Below, piece after piece: positions 45,171 to 53,430 of a DNA stretch of 64,000 nt. Position 1 is the stretch's first letter, and the number at the start of each line of letters is the position of its first letter. The stretch is from the NCBI RefSeq assembly GCF_036588685.1, contig NC_086381.1, forward strand, positions 64,921,436-64,985,435, written 5' to 3'. This stretch comes from Mytilus trossulus. Its lineage: Eukaryota; Mollusca; Bivalvia; Mytilida; Mytilidae. The notes below the pieces were generated by a model. It was not told where the DNA came from. It ran no database searches and saw only the letters and a list, made by a program, of their open reading frames with translations. A program made the translations under genes and the position numbers.

Positions 45171-47308
45171 CTGAAATGTAGAAAAAAAATGTTGTTGGAA
45201 AAATCATTAAATCTTTCACTGGATATTTTTCTTTCTATTTTAATGGTGCTAACCATAATTAACTTGGGATACTAGGATATTTTTAGCGCCTCCCCCTTTT
45301 TCCCAAAATCTGATCTTTTTTAGTTTTCTATTAATTTTAACATTAGTCGCGTTCTTTTGTATTTTATGAACAAAAATATACTAGAAAATAACTTGTATTG
45401 ACTATTTACTATCCATTCCAAGTTTTCTATTGGGAGAGAGAGAACAGCGACCGCTGGGGATAAACGAAAGGATTTTTCGATGAGAAAAAAGGGGGATGCT
45501 AAACAAGTATCTTGTCTCAAGTACCTAGGGTTTAAACTTAAAGTATCAATATATATCGACAGTAAACTCTGGATATGTTTACTTACATGTACAAATGACA
45601 CTGAAGCATGTAACTTGTAATGAAATTGTATTGAAATAGTATTAGTTTTTTTTGTTAATTTTTGAAAGTTAATAAAACTAGGCCCGAAGCCCGGAATTTC
45701 CAAGGGGAAAGGGGGGGGGGGGGTTCGTTGGAGTCACAAACTCGACTTTAATAGTCACAATTCGAACAAAACATTGACTTCAACAGTGCTTATTTGTTTT
45801 TAAGGGGGATTCGTCCGACTCCCACCCCCCCCCCCCTTTTTTTGGCTACGGGTATGAAAACCGTTAGGTTTCTCTTTTGAATTGTTTTCCAATTTTGGGG
45901 CCTTTTATAGCCCACTATACGGTATTGGCTTTGTCGAAGGCTGTACGGTGACCTATAGTTGCTAATTTCTGTGTCTTGTGGAGAGTAACTAAAGCATTTT
46001 ATAATCAAAGGAGCTGGGTTAAAGGGGAAAAAAGTCTGATCATGAATAGTGTTTTTTTTTAAAGAGAAAGAAGCAGATGAAATGAAATGAAAGAAGATGA
46101 AAGTTGAGTAGGTTGCCATAATACCCTATATCATTAGCGTTAGCGGTATCAATTTCAATGCAAAAAATGCGCATGTTGACAATAAAATCATGTCTCTTTG
46201 GTGATTCTCGAGACCAAAATATTTGAAAATAAAAAAAATATTCAAATATTGAGGACCTTATAAAACAAAACAAAAAACTTTATATATACAGCCCAGCCGC
46301 CGGGTACGGAATTAGATCCTTGGATGTGGAACACGGAATAAGATTTGTGCATGATGAAGACTGAGGACCGTATAAAACAAAACAAAAAACTATATATATA
46401 TATACAGCCCAGGCGGGCACGGAATTAGATCTTTGGATGTGGAACACGGAATAAGATCTGTGCATGATGAAGACTGAAAACCGTATAAAACATACAAAAA
46501 ACTATATATATACAGCCCAGCCGGGCACGGAATAAGACCTTTGGATGGGGAACACGGAATAAGATCTGAGCATGATAAAGACAAAACTGTTGCATTTATT
46601 CCAAGTTTAACATAATGTGATGTGGCAAATAAATACCGCACTGTCTGTTCATTAAATATTTGTGATAACAATGTTTACATTGCCGTCTGTGCATAAATAT
46701 TGTCTGATTATGCACTGAACCTTCCTGTCAGAGTGTGGTTTTTAGTGTCAAATTCTATACGTCAAATGTCTGACGATTTATAAACATTTTGTACGCATTT
46801 CTTTTGCATGACACTATAATATAAAAAAGATGCTAATAATAAGTCTTTTCTGAGTTTGTTTCGGTAATGAAATTAAAAAATATATGATCGAATAAAGACG
46901 GAAAGTTGGAGGAAACAGAATACACCACTCGCTTGAAAATGAATAGGAAGATCGATAGAGCTGACAGAGGAGGATTACCCCCCCCCCCCCTTTTTTTGTG
47001 GGAAAATTGGTTCATTTTATTGGAAATTGACTGACTGTAGCGGGATCCCTTTAAGGAAGTCAGTGGTCTAACCCCCGTATGAAAATTTCTGGATCCCATT
47101 GGCTGACGCCAATTATCAGATAAGTTGGTATGATTAAAAAGAGGTATACCAAAAGTTATATAAAGTATTAACAAAACATGAAAAAGAAATGATTAAAGTA
47201 TGAGAAAAATACAGTTTAAATGTGAAAAGGTTTATTTTATTTTTGTATGCATAAGTTTATATCTCTTACCGTATCATGTTTATTTCCAAGTACAATTTCT
47301 GTATCCAT
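45039..47308 (-). CDS. Two-exon gene, 56-aa single-pass membrane protein
   Basis: Exon 1 (47270-47308) encodes MDTEIVLGNKHDT and ends ACG/GTAAGA. Exon 2 (45039-45170) starts after CTACATTTCAG and reads IEILLPDKRRQVQQRFGL, then about 22 hydrophobic residues (ICFFIVIVMVIGILIGFVVY), LATNR and TAA. Both junctions are phase 0. The short basic segment (DKRRQVQQR) before the hydrophobic stretch and the near absence of a luminal tail suggest a type II or tail-anchored protein. The intron is 2.1 kb and carries an R1 copy and a tandem array. No homologue recognised. An alternative first exon may lie at 56639-56686. Confidence 0.65.
45705..45840. repeat. G-tract and C-tract pair
   Basis: A run of about 12 G at 45711-45723 and about 13 C at 45824-45836 flank TTCGTTGGAGTC/GATTCGTCCGACTCC, an inverted arrangement like a degenerate MITE. 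Confidence 0.4.
45860..45985 (+). repeat. R1 fragment
   Basis: CCGTTAGGTTTCTCTTTTGA, GCTGTACGGTGACCTATAGT; the 3' end is missing. Confidence 0.65.
46250..46582 (+). repeat. Tandem array, ~115-bp unit, three copies
   Basis: Each unit has TATAAAACA(A/T)AC, TATATATACAGCCCAG, GGCACGGAAT(T/A)AGA and GGAACACGGAATAAGAT. Copies begin at about 46250, 46366 and 46482. The antisense ORFs crossing it are translations of the repeat. Confidence 0.85.
47270..47308 (-). CDS. Exon 1 of the 56-aa membrane protein gene
   Basis: ATG with donor ATACG/GTAAGA 39 nt downstream; 13 codons, phase 0. Confidence 0.55.
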
Positions 47309-48054
47309 TCAAAATAGAAAATATTTGATAATAGCGTATAACAACAAGGCGACTCTCACTGGACGTGTGATATTAACTAATGAAAATGTTTTACTTAATT
47401 TTAAACTCCAAAATTGATATTGGTGATTTTAAACCATCCTTCGAGGTATATGTGCGGTAACAAGGACTAGAATTAACCAGCCCTTTGCGATAATGATCAA
47501 AATTTGTGTATAAAATGATCACAAAAGATCGATCGAACATGATATAATGAACTAATGAAACTTGATCTCATATTCACATAGACAAAATATACATGCCGTA
47601 GTCAATAAAATGTTTGTACAATGCGAAACGAGATTTTAAAATTGTTTACACATTTTTCAAAAGAAATACCAATTAAATGGTAAAATCTCCATTTCATTAT
47701 GCGGTAAAGTAATTTAAATTCACGAAAGTTATTTGCAATAAATATTAAAAAATTGAATTAGAATTGAAGATTTTCTTTTGTTAGTTCTTTAATTTAAATC
47801 TCAAGAAATTTTACACTTTGTTTAAATACCATTTAAATAAACATTTAAGGTACATTTTGAGGTGTGATTGCCATTGAGACAGAGACATAAGAACTAACTT
47901 AAAGACATATATAGTCAAATATATGTCCAGCATTACAAATATATAGTAGACTGTCGCAAAATGGAGGTGTGATTGTCAATGCAATACAAGTAAGTAATGA
48001 ACCGGAGACCTACGGACAAGTATGTATTAAAGAGTCATACCTATGTCCAACATT
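47309..48054. other. 5' flank of the membrane-protein gene and left flank of the Ngaro element
   Basis: Two related ~100-bp segments lie at about 47868-47945 and 47962-48054 (GGTGTGATTG(C/T)CA(A/T)TG ... TATGTCCA(G/A)CATTA). A C-tract and G-rich MITE-like scrap precede at about 46977-47100. Confidence 0.4.
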
Positions 48055-48259
48055 AATATAATTTCTTTCGTTTGAACGAAGTGAATAAGAGTGAAATTAT
48101 TTTCTCTTGTTTGTTCATGATGTATGTAGGTGTCGTGCTTATCGCACGGTCATTTTCCCCGCCAAAACGGGGGTTTTGGTCATTCAGCACGACAGCGCCG
48201 AACCGTCAACACACATTTATTTATCTAAAGTTTAATTCTTAAGTAAGTTGGTAAATTTT
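48055..48259 (+). repeat. Ngaro split repeat A1
   Basis: Left terminal repeat, identical to 52575-52779. Contains a GC-rich stem: GTCGTGC (48132) pairs with GCACGAC (48187), enclosing CCAAAAC-GGGG-GTTTTGG. Probably holds the promoter and 5' UTR. Confidence 0.92.
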
Positions 48260-48264
48260 TTGTA

Positions 48265-49017
48265 ATGTCGGACCCTGAAGAGAGGGAAACCCCAGAACAG
48301 GAGGTGTCTCTTAGAGACGTTATGAAAGCTGTTAAAACCCAGGGTGACTTTAACGAAAAACTTAGGAAAGACATTTCCGATTTAAGACATGAAGTTCACG
48401 GGTCTACCGTTGCAGTTGCTTCCCAGGTTAAAAAGTTAAAAACTGAATCTCAATATAATTGGAAGTATGAGGGAAATAAGGTTCAATTTCTACTAAATAC
48501 TGAATTTTTAGAAGACCTGACACAAGCTATTTGGGCCATTGATAATTCAAAGAGCGACTACGCACGGGAAACTATTACTGAAGTAATTGACAAGATTAAA
48601 AGACGAAATAAACTTGTTAAGATTGCCGATAGTAGTGAAGGGGGTTGGGAGACTGTTAGGCAATATGAAAGTAATCCAGTGGCCAGTGACTCCGACGATG
48701 AGAGCAAAATTAATAAAGCTGAGAGTAGGGCGATACGTAAACGTAATGCAAAAGGAAAAAAGTCTGCTTCTAAGAAGGCTAATTATTCTGTTCCTAGTAC
48801 TCCTTCTCATTTTGTTGATACTTATCAAACAAAAAATCAGCCCTTTCGTGAACCCCAGTCATGGTACAATGGTCAAGCCTTGTATCAAAATCAACCCAGC
48901 ACGAGCGGATATCAACGACAAAATAGACAAGGTGCATGTTATGGTTGTGGATCGTTCCAGCACTGGAGAAGCCAGTGTCCCTTCAATCCCAGACCTATCC
49001 AGCCAAAATCGAAATAG
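48265..49017 (+). CDS. Ngaro Gag-like protein, 250 aa
   Basis: Starts six bases after repeat A1. The N-terminal 60 residues are charged and probably helical. A central domain includes FLEDLTQAIWAID, IKRRNKLVKIADSSEGGW and SDSDDESKINKAESRAIRKR, which match the conserved R-K-x-x-x-x-AD-S-E-x-GW ... DDE block I recall from Gag proteins of DIRS/Ngaro elements. A CCHC zinc knuckle (C-Y-G-C-G-S-F-Q-H-W-R-S-Q-C) lies near residues 226-239. It should package the element RNA. Its last 77 nt overlap the RT ORF, in the +1 frame. Confidence 0.88.
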   Translation: MSDPEERETPEQEVSLRDVMKAVKTQGDFNEKLRKDISDLRHEVHGSTVAVASQVKKLKTESQYNWKYEGNKVQFLLNTEFLEDLTQAIWAIDNSKSDYARETITEVIDKIKRRNKLVKIADSSEGGWETVRQYESNPVASDSDDESKINKAESRAIRKRNAKGKKSASKKANYSVPSTPSHFVDTYQTKNQPFREPQSWYNGQALYQNQPSTSGYQRQNRQGACYGCGSFQHWRSQCPFNPRPIQPKSK

Positions 49018-51070
49018 TACAGACTTTATAAAAGATGAGTATAATTGTAGCATAGATTATTTAATTGAAAATAATACAAATAAAGTATCTTCGATAAGTG
49101 ACTCGGATAATCTCACTAATGATTACTACGAGTATGAACAGGGACAGGCACATATTATTGTGAAGGACAGGCTTAAAAGTCACTATTCTTTTTGGAAAAA
49201 TATTGGTTGTTATGATTATATTTTAGATACTATTTTGAATGGTTACAAAATTCCTTTTTACAGTACCCCTCCTTCTATATGCTTAAAAAACAATCGATCG
49301 GCAATCATCCATAGCGAGTTTGTTACCGAAGCTATACATGATCTTCTTATAAGGGGTTTGATTGAGGAATGTGAATTTCAACCTTGTGTTGTAAATCCTC
49401 TTACAGTTTCAGCGTCGGACGGTAGGAAAAAACGCCTTATTTTAGACCTCCGTCATGTTAACAAACATCTTTGGAAATCAAGTGTAAAATTTGAAGATGT
49501 TCGCATAGCCATGCAGTTTATCACAAACAATTCTTTTTGTTTCCAGTTTGATATTGTGTCGGCATATCACCATGTTAATATTTTTATGCCACATACAGAA
49601 TTTTTAGGGTTTTCCTGGAGGCATGAAAACACCGAAAAATGGTATAAGTTTTTGGTTCTCCCGTTTGGACTTTCGTCAGCATGTTATATATTTACTAAGA
49701 TCACAAGACCACTTATAAAAAAGTGGAGGGGTGAAGGTAAACAAGTTTTAATGTACCTAGATGATGGTTTAGGCACTCATACGGACGAAGAAACTTGCAA
49801 AACTATGTCCAATCAAGTGAGACAAGATTTAATTCAGAGTGGATTTGTTCCTAAAAATGAAAAATCTAAATGGTCACCTATGAAACTTTTGGTATTTTTG
49901 GGTTATTCAATTGACACAAACCGTGGCACTATAGCCATTCCGAACGAAAGAGTTCAAAAGGTTTTAAAAACTATTGCTGACGTTGAATATTATGTATCTA
50001 AACATGGCAAAGTCCATGCACGATTGGTTGCTTCTTTAGTGGGACAAATAGTGTCCATGTCATACGTCATTGGAAACGTTGCTTATATCATGTCTAAACA
50101 TTTAAGCATTGATATTTTAAGTATGACTTCGTGGAATAGTTGTATTGTTTTATCAACAGAAAGCTTGATACAAATTAAATTTTGGAGAGAAAATTTAGAA
50201 CACGTAAATGTTAAAAAGTTTTCTTCAGATGTGTCATGTCAATCTGTAGTTTATAGTGATGCAAGCAATACAGGATATGGTGGCTATGTTGTAGAAACAC
50301 CTTTTAATATAGCACATGGTATGTGGTCCGAATGTGAGGCTTCAAAGAGTTCTACGTGGAAAGAGCTAAATGCTGTTAGAAATATTCTATTATCTATGAT
50401 CAATGTATTAAAAGATAAACGAATTAAATGGTTCAGTGATAACCAGAATGTAGTAACTATTGTGGAAAAAGGTAGTATGAAACCTGAGTTACAGGATATT
50501 GCTATGTGCATTTTTGAGAATTGTTTGATACATAATATATCTATCTATGTAGTTTGGGTTCCTAGAACCTTGAATGAGAAAGCGGATTTCATCAGTCGTA
50601 TTATTGATTATGACGATTGGGGTATTGACGAACAGTTATTTATGTATGTAGATTCCCTATGGGGACCTCATGAGATAGACTGGTTTGCAAATGATGACAA
50701 TCATAAGTTAACGGTATTTTATTCCCGTTATTGGACGGTGAACTCGATGGGTATCGATGCATTCACTATTAACTGGCAAGGTGCCAATGGTTGGTTTGTA
50801 CCACCTGTATGTTTAGTGTCTAAAGTAATAAGTTACATGAGGCAATGTTTTGCTCATGGGACACTTGTTTTACCTTTATGGAAGTCGGCAAGCTTTTGGC
50901 CGATGTTATGTCCTACGGGTGAAGGGTTCATTAAAGAGGTGAAAGGCTGTATAGATTTACCTACTAACAAGAAATTCTATACTTCTGGTAAAGGGAATAA
51001 ATCAGTATTTGGAAATATTGATTTACCCTTCAGGGTGTTGGCTTTGAGACTTGATTTTGAACCTTTTTAA
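48941..51070 (+). CDS. Ngaro reverse transcriptase / RNase H, ~709 aa
   Basis: The open frame extends back to 48587, but that part overlaps Gag in another frame; the first ATG consistent with the Gag end is 48941. It copies element RNA into DNA. Around residues 160-290 are RT motifs: RLILDLRHVN, FDIVSAYHHV (motif A), LPFGLSSACYIF (motif B) and YLDDG at 272-276 (catalytic motif C). RNase H follows with YSDAS (438-442), W-K-E-L, FSDNQ and K-A-D-F. The C-terminal block, PHEIDWFANDDN ... FYSRYW ... GWFVPPVCLV, is shared by DIRS-group elements. Length and order match a full protein. Expression probably needs a +1 frameshift from Gag or re-initiation. Confidence 0.92.
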   Translation: MVVDRSSTGEASVPSIPDLSSQNRNSTDFIKDEYNCSIDYLIENNTNKVSSISDSDNLTNDYYEYEQGQAHIIVKDRLKSHYSFWKNIGCYDYILDTILNGYKIPFYSTPPSICLKNNRSAIIHSEFVTEAIHDLLIRGLIEECEFQPCVVNPLTVSASDGRKKRLILDLRHVNKHLWKSSVKFEDVRIAMQFITNNSFCFQFDIVSAYHHVNIFMPHTEFLGFSWRHENTEKWYKFLVLPFGLSSACYIFTKITRPLIKKWRGEGKQVLMYLDDGLGTHTDEETCKTMSNQVRQDLIQSGFVPKNEKSKWSPMKLLVFLGYSIDTNRGTIAIPNERVQKVLKTIADVEYYVSKHGKVHARLVASLVGQIVSMSYVIGNVAYIMSKHLSIDILSMTSWNSCIVLSTESLIQIKFWRENLEHVNVKKFSSDVSCQSVVYSDASNTGYGGYVVETPFNIAHGMWSECEASKSSTWKELNAVRNILLSMINVLKDKRIKWFSDNQNVVTIVEKGSMKPELQDIAMCIFENCLIHNISIYVVWVPRTLNEKADFISRIIDYDDWGIDEQLFMYVDSLWGPHEIDWFANDDNHKLTVFYSRYWTVNSMGIDAFTINWQGANGWFVPPVCLVSKVISYMRQCFAHGTLVLPLWKSASFWPMLCPTGEGFIKEVKGCIDLPTNKKFYTSGKGNKSVFGNIDLPFRVLALRLDFEPF

Positions 51071-51267
51071 CAACTAATATAAAAGTTCTTGAGTTGGTGG
51101 CGGTAATGTTACAGTAGGCCTGAGGGGCTGTGGTGGTGGTTTAATCTTAAGTGAAATGGTAGACGAGTTATGTGAACATTAGATTGTGAAATTGTTTATA
51201 TACAAATTGTATGTGCTTTGTACATTATGTTTTAATGTGATTTTTATTTTTACATATGTTTTTGCAG
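51071..51267 (+). other. RT-YR gap, possible intron
   Basis: 185 bp of non-coding sequence between the RT stop and the recombinase ATG. It begins with candidate donors (GGCG/GTAATG near 51101; TCTTAA/GTGAAA) and ends with a T-rich tract and TTTTTGCAG/GC at 51258-51268, just inside the recombinase ORF. Spliced expression of the recombinase is possible; some DIRS-like elements carry introns. Confidence 0.4.
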
Positions 51268-52263
51268 GCTTTCCAAAGCGATCTGTTGGAATTACCTGAT
51301 ACTTTGATTGAGAAAATTCATTTACTTCCTGATCTGTTAACCGAAAGTAAATCTAACAACACCGTTCAAAATTATTATTATGGTTTTTTGAGATGGAAAA
51401 AATGGGCTTTATCTAATGGAATATCTAGTGAATTTATTTTACCGGCCAAACCAATACATGTGGCTATATATTTAGCATGTTTAGTGCAACAAAATCGTAC
51501 GCCCAGTCCTATCAATCAAGCGTTTTATAGTATTAGATGGGCACATAAAATTATTAGTGTTATTTCTCCTACAGATTCTGATTTAGTGAAAAATATTCTT
51601 GAAGGAGCTAAGAGACGTCTATCTGTTCCGATTAAAAAGAAAGAACCGATCACTCCAGATATGCTTTCACAGATGTTCGACAGGTTATATTGTGAAAATA
51701 ACCTTTACAACCAGCGTACTATTTCTGCTTGTTTGTTATCTTATTCTGGTTTTTTACGTGTTTCTGAATTGCTGAATTTGAGAACCTGTGATATTCAATT
51801 TTTTCTAAGTCATATGTCAGTATTCATACAGAAAAGTAAAACGGATATTTACAGAGATGGTGATCGAATAATCATTGCGAGAACCGGGAATAAATTATGT
51901 CCTGTGAAGAACTTGGAGAGTTTTTTAGAATGGAGCAATAATCCACTTGATACTGATGTTTTCGTATTTCAGAATTTGACAAAAACCAAGGAAAATTATG
52001 TGTTCCGAAAAGAAAACAAACCTCTTTCTTATACAAGAATGCGAGAGCTATTTATAGAAGCATTTTCTCCGATTGTGCCAAATATAAAATCTTTTGGCCT
52101 TCACAGTCTTAGGTCTGGTGGAGCTTCTGCAGCTTGTAATTTTGGTATTTCTGATAGACTTTTCAAAAGACATGGACGCTGGAGGTCGGAGACAGCAAAA
52201 GACGGTTACGTTAAGGACTCGTTTTCGGACAGAATGTTAGTTTCACAAAATTTGGGTCTTTAG
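51256..52263 (+). CDS. Ngaro tyrosine recombinase, 335 aa
   Basis: Integrates the circular DNA copy into the genome by strand exchange. The N-terminal half (about 1-130) looks like a SAM-like, helical core-binding domain (TVQNYYYGFLRWKKWALSNG). The catalytic domain has the full set: R168 in FLRVSELL, K at about 195-199 (KSKTD), H283 and R286 in HSLRSGG, H306 in RHGRW and the nucleophile Y318 in DGYVKD. All spacings fit the family. The ATG at 51256 is the first in frame, but if the TTTTTGCAG at 51268 is a splice acceptor, the first four codons are intronic and translation joins an upstream exon. No internal stop or frameshift. Confidence 0.93.
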   Translation: MFLQAFQSDLLELPDTLIEKIHLLPDLLTESKSNNTVQNYYYGFLRWKKWALSNGISSEFILPAKPIHVAIYLACLVQQNRTPSPINQAFYSIRWAHKIISVISPTDSDLVKNILEGAKRRLSVPIKKKEPITPDMLSQMFDRLYCENNLYNQRTISACLLSYSGFLRVSELLNLRTCDIQFFLSHMSVFIQKSKTDIYRDGDRIIIARTGNKLCPVKNLESFLEWSNNPLDTDVFVFQNLTKTKENYVFRKENKPLSYTRMRELFIEAFSPIVPNIKSFGLHSLRSGGASAACNFGISDRLFKRHGRWRSETAKDGYVKDSFSDRMLVSQNLGL

Positions 52264-52321
52264 TATATTTTTCAAAATTAATTATTAGTCCTTTTTTACA
52301 TATTGTCCCTTTCTTTGGTTC

Positions 52322-52575
52322 AGCAGCGGCGTTGTCGTGTGGCTTTGCACTTTATTTATGAGTTTATTGTTTTCTTCATACTGTTTAGCAGTATGTCATT
52401 TACATTTTCATCAATACGAAGAATTTGTGGTATATTGTATATGAGACCAATACGAAGTATTTGTGGTATATGGTATATGAGACCAATACGAAGTATTTGT
52501 GGTATATGGTATATGAGACGGCATTGAGTAGTAATTCTGTTTTTTGAATACAGAATGAAGTTTGTTACAAGAGAA
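52322..52575 (+). repeat. Ngaro split repeat B1
   Basis: Identical to 52927-53180. It holds three tandem 36-bp units (52411-52446, 52447-52482, 52483-52518) with TACGAAGTATTTGTGGTATA. The last base overlaps the first of A2, so B1-A2 is one continuous copy of the expected circle junction. Confidence 0.92.
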
Positions 52576-52779
52576 ATATAATTTCTTTCGTTTGAACGAA
52601 GTGAATAAGAGTGAAATTATTTTCTCTTGTTTGTTCATGATGTATGTAGGTGTCGTGCTTATCGCACGGTCATTTTCCCCGCCAAAACGGGGGTTTTGGT
52701 CATTCAGCACGACAGCGCCGAACCGTCAACACACATTTATTTATCTAAAGTTTAATTCTTAAGTAAGTTGGTAAATTTT
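52575..52779 (+). repeat. Ngaro split repeat A2
   Basis: Second copy of A. A 147-bp unique segment (52780-52926) with AATAAA at 52918-52923 separates it from B2. Confidence 0.92.
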
Positions 52780-52926
52780 AATTTATAAGTCCCCCCTTTT
52801 ATCGTAATTATATGATTGATAGGACTGGAGTGTAGTTTTTATGCTTGGAAAATTAGAAATTATATTGTTGAAATGTTGTATTGTGTATACAAGTGATATG
52901 AATTGTTTCATATCTTTAATAAACTG

Positions 52927-53180
52927 AGCAGCGGCGTTGTCGTGTGGCTTTGCACTTTATTTATGAGTTTATTGTTTTCTTCATACTGTTTAGCAGTATG
53001 TCATTTACATTTTCATCAATACGAAGAATTTGTGGTATATTGTATATGAGACCAATACGAAGTATTTGTGGTATATGGTATATGAGACCAATACGAAGTA
53101 TTTGTGGTATATGGTATATGAGACGGCATTGAGTAGTAATTCTGTTTTTTGAATACAGAATGAAGTTTGTTACAAGAGAA
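52927..53180 (+). repeat. Ngaro split repeat B2
   Basis: Right terminal repeat. Host-type sequence (an R2 copy) resumes within seven bases. Confidence 0.92.
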
Positions 53181-53186
53181 CACATG

Positions 53187-53430
53187 AAATTGAGAATGGA
53201 AATAAGGAATGTGCCAAAGAGACAACCACCCGACCATAGAGCAGACAACAGCTGAAGGCTAACCAATGGGTCTTCAATGTAGCGAGAATTCCCGCACCCG
53301 TAGGTGTCCTTTAGCTGGCCCCTAAAAAAATATGCATACTAGTACAGTGATAATGGACGTCATACTAAACTCCGAATTATACACAAGAAACTAAAATTAA
53401 AAATCATACAAGACAATATGTCTAACATTA
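53187..53430 (+). repeat. R2 dispersed repeat, good copy
   Basis: ATTGAGAATGGAAATAAGGA ... AGAGACAACCACCCGACC ... CACCCGTAGGTGTCCTTTAG ... TGATAATGGACGTCATACTA. It begins at the Ngaro right edge. Confidence 0.75.

Larger units (their letters stand above)
48055..53180 (+). mobile_element. Complete Ngaro-type tyrosine-recombinase retrotransposon
   Basis: The 5126-bp element has split direct repeats in the order A1 (48055-48259), ORFs, B1 (52322-52575), A2 (52575-52779), B2 (52927-53180). A1/A2 (205 bp) and B1/B2 (254 bp) are identical by eye. Between them are intact Gag-like, RT/RNase H and tyrosine recombinase ORFs, all plus strand. This is the arrangement described for the Ngaro group of DIRS-like elements, which integrate by a recombinase through a circular intermediate and so make no target-site duplication; none is visible. 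An AATAAA lies at 52918. No methyltransferase or SGNH hydrolase ORF, found in some relatives, is present. Identity of the repeats and open ORFs suggest recent insertion. Confidence 0.93.

Noticed and set aside
45320-45703. 127-codon minus-strand ORF
   Set aside because: No domain; lies in the intron of the membrane-protein gene on the same strand and has no splice signals of its own.
46280-46671. Minus-strand ORFs of 61 and 93 codons
   Set aside because: They follow the ~115-bp tandem array; no domain, start context or splice signal.
48587-48940. N-terminal extension of the RT frame
   Set aside because: Overlaps Gag in another frame; its K/L/I-rich text is the frame-shifted Gag sequence.
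52411-53266. Minus-strand ORFs across both Ngaro B repeats (99, 73 and 101 codons)
   Set aside because: They are antisense reads of the 36-bp tandem units, whose length is a multiple of three, so they stay open by chance.
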